Source of the DNA: Phocaeicola_A sp963643925
Lineage (GTDB): Bacteria > Bacteroidota > Bacteroidia > Bacteroidales > Bacteroidaceae
DNA: 22,277 bases
Assembly: GCA_963643925.1 (NCBI GenBank)
Contig: CAVINS010000055.1
Span: forward strand, 1-22,277
Direction of reading: 5' to 3'
Part shown: piece by piece, positions 22,086-22,277 of the stretch
How positions within the stretch are numbered: the first letter of the stretch is position 1
How the letters are laid out: each line of letters opens with the position of its first letter
Position numbers and translations under genes: made by a program
Notes under the pieces: generated by a model
Told to the model about the DNA's origin: nothing
What the model saw: only the letters and a program-made list of their open reading frames with translations
The model's database searches: none

Positions 22086-22277
22086 ACCGTCGAGGCTCCG
22101 AAACCCACCCCTGGCAACCGTAGGAACTGTACACACCGGGGAAAAAGCGGACGCAGCCGTACTGACAAACGCAAACTCACTGACGCACAGGGCTTTGTAG
22201 AAGGAAGCGACTGCTGAGACCTGGGCGAAGGGGTACAGTGTACAGAGGTACAGTTGTTATTTCAAGTCATTTTTATT
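22086..22277. other. Right-edge stretch without a supported gene
   Basis: No convincing frame, tRNA or terminator is visible. The sequence GGTACAG occurs twice within 22234-22256, with TGTACAG between. Base composition changes to AT-rich only in the last 25 bp, so an intergenic region probably continues beyond the window. Confidence 0.4.

Noticed and set aside
22086..22277. tRNA or small gene at the right edge
   Set aside because: No cloverleaf arms or CCA end and no frame with plausible composition could be found.

Overview
The window looks like a chromosomal segment of a Bacteroidales bacterium, most likely a GC-rich member of the Prevotellaceae. The reasons are promoters of the Bacteroidota type (TTTG, about 19-20 bp, TAnnTTTG), little Shine-Dalgarno signal, lineage-restricted families (DUF4270, DUF4924, a one-domain GT5 'glycogen synthase' beside panC/panD) and the epimerase-mmdA-biotin carrier operon. 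Genus is an inference; no rRNA gene or other marker is present.

Region 1 (1-3177) is an AT-richer defence segment. The left edge cuts a minus-strand gene whose 275 visible codons are the N-terminus of Cas9 (RuvC-I motif, arginine-rich bridge helix). Divergently, on the plus strand, a complete tracrRNA can be read: Bacteroidota promoter, anti-repeat, nexus hairpin, terminator hairpin and T-run. Then comes a two-gene cassette, an AAA/ABC-type ATPase (RloA/AbiLi-like) and an RloB/AbiLii-like Toprim-type partner. The partner gene has an in-frame TGA at what looks like a conserved Trp codon, while the rest of its frame is intact. The CRISPR array and the rest of cas9, with any cas1/cas2, must lie left of the window.

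Region 2 (3178-3717) has no protein gene. It holds two adjacent inverted repeats, a strong promoter followed about 40 bp later by a perfect terminator hairpin (predicted ~63-nt small RNA), and a probable promoter for the next operon.

Region 3 (3718-6461) is a methylmalonyl-CoA operon: epimerase, carboxyltransferase subunit, a small soluble OadG-tail-like protein and a biotin carrier protein, then a terminator. The Na+-pumping membrane beta subunit is absent from the operon.

Region 4 (6513-10352): panC-panD (beta-alanine and pantothenate synthesis) on the minus strand, divergent from a GT5-like protein lacking the KxGGL motif and a DUF4270 lipoprotein. It ends at a hairpin shared with the convergent fmt gene.

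Region 5 (10375-16998), minus strand: LysE-family exporter, DUF4924 protein, a 395-bp gap with a 67-bp tandem repeat, then prfC (RF3), tsaC (t6A synthesis), a ClC-CBS chloride protein and fmt. Three of these serve translation.

Region 6 (17114-22277), plus strand: large single-chain purL with its own promoter, a strong hairpin, and two overlapping short-chain chromate-transporter-family genes. The last ~190 bp hold no gene I can support.
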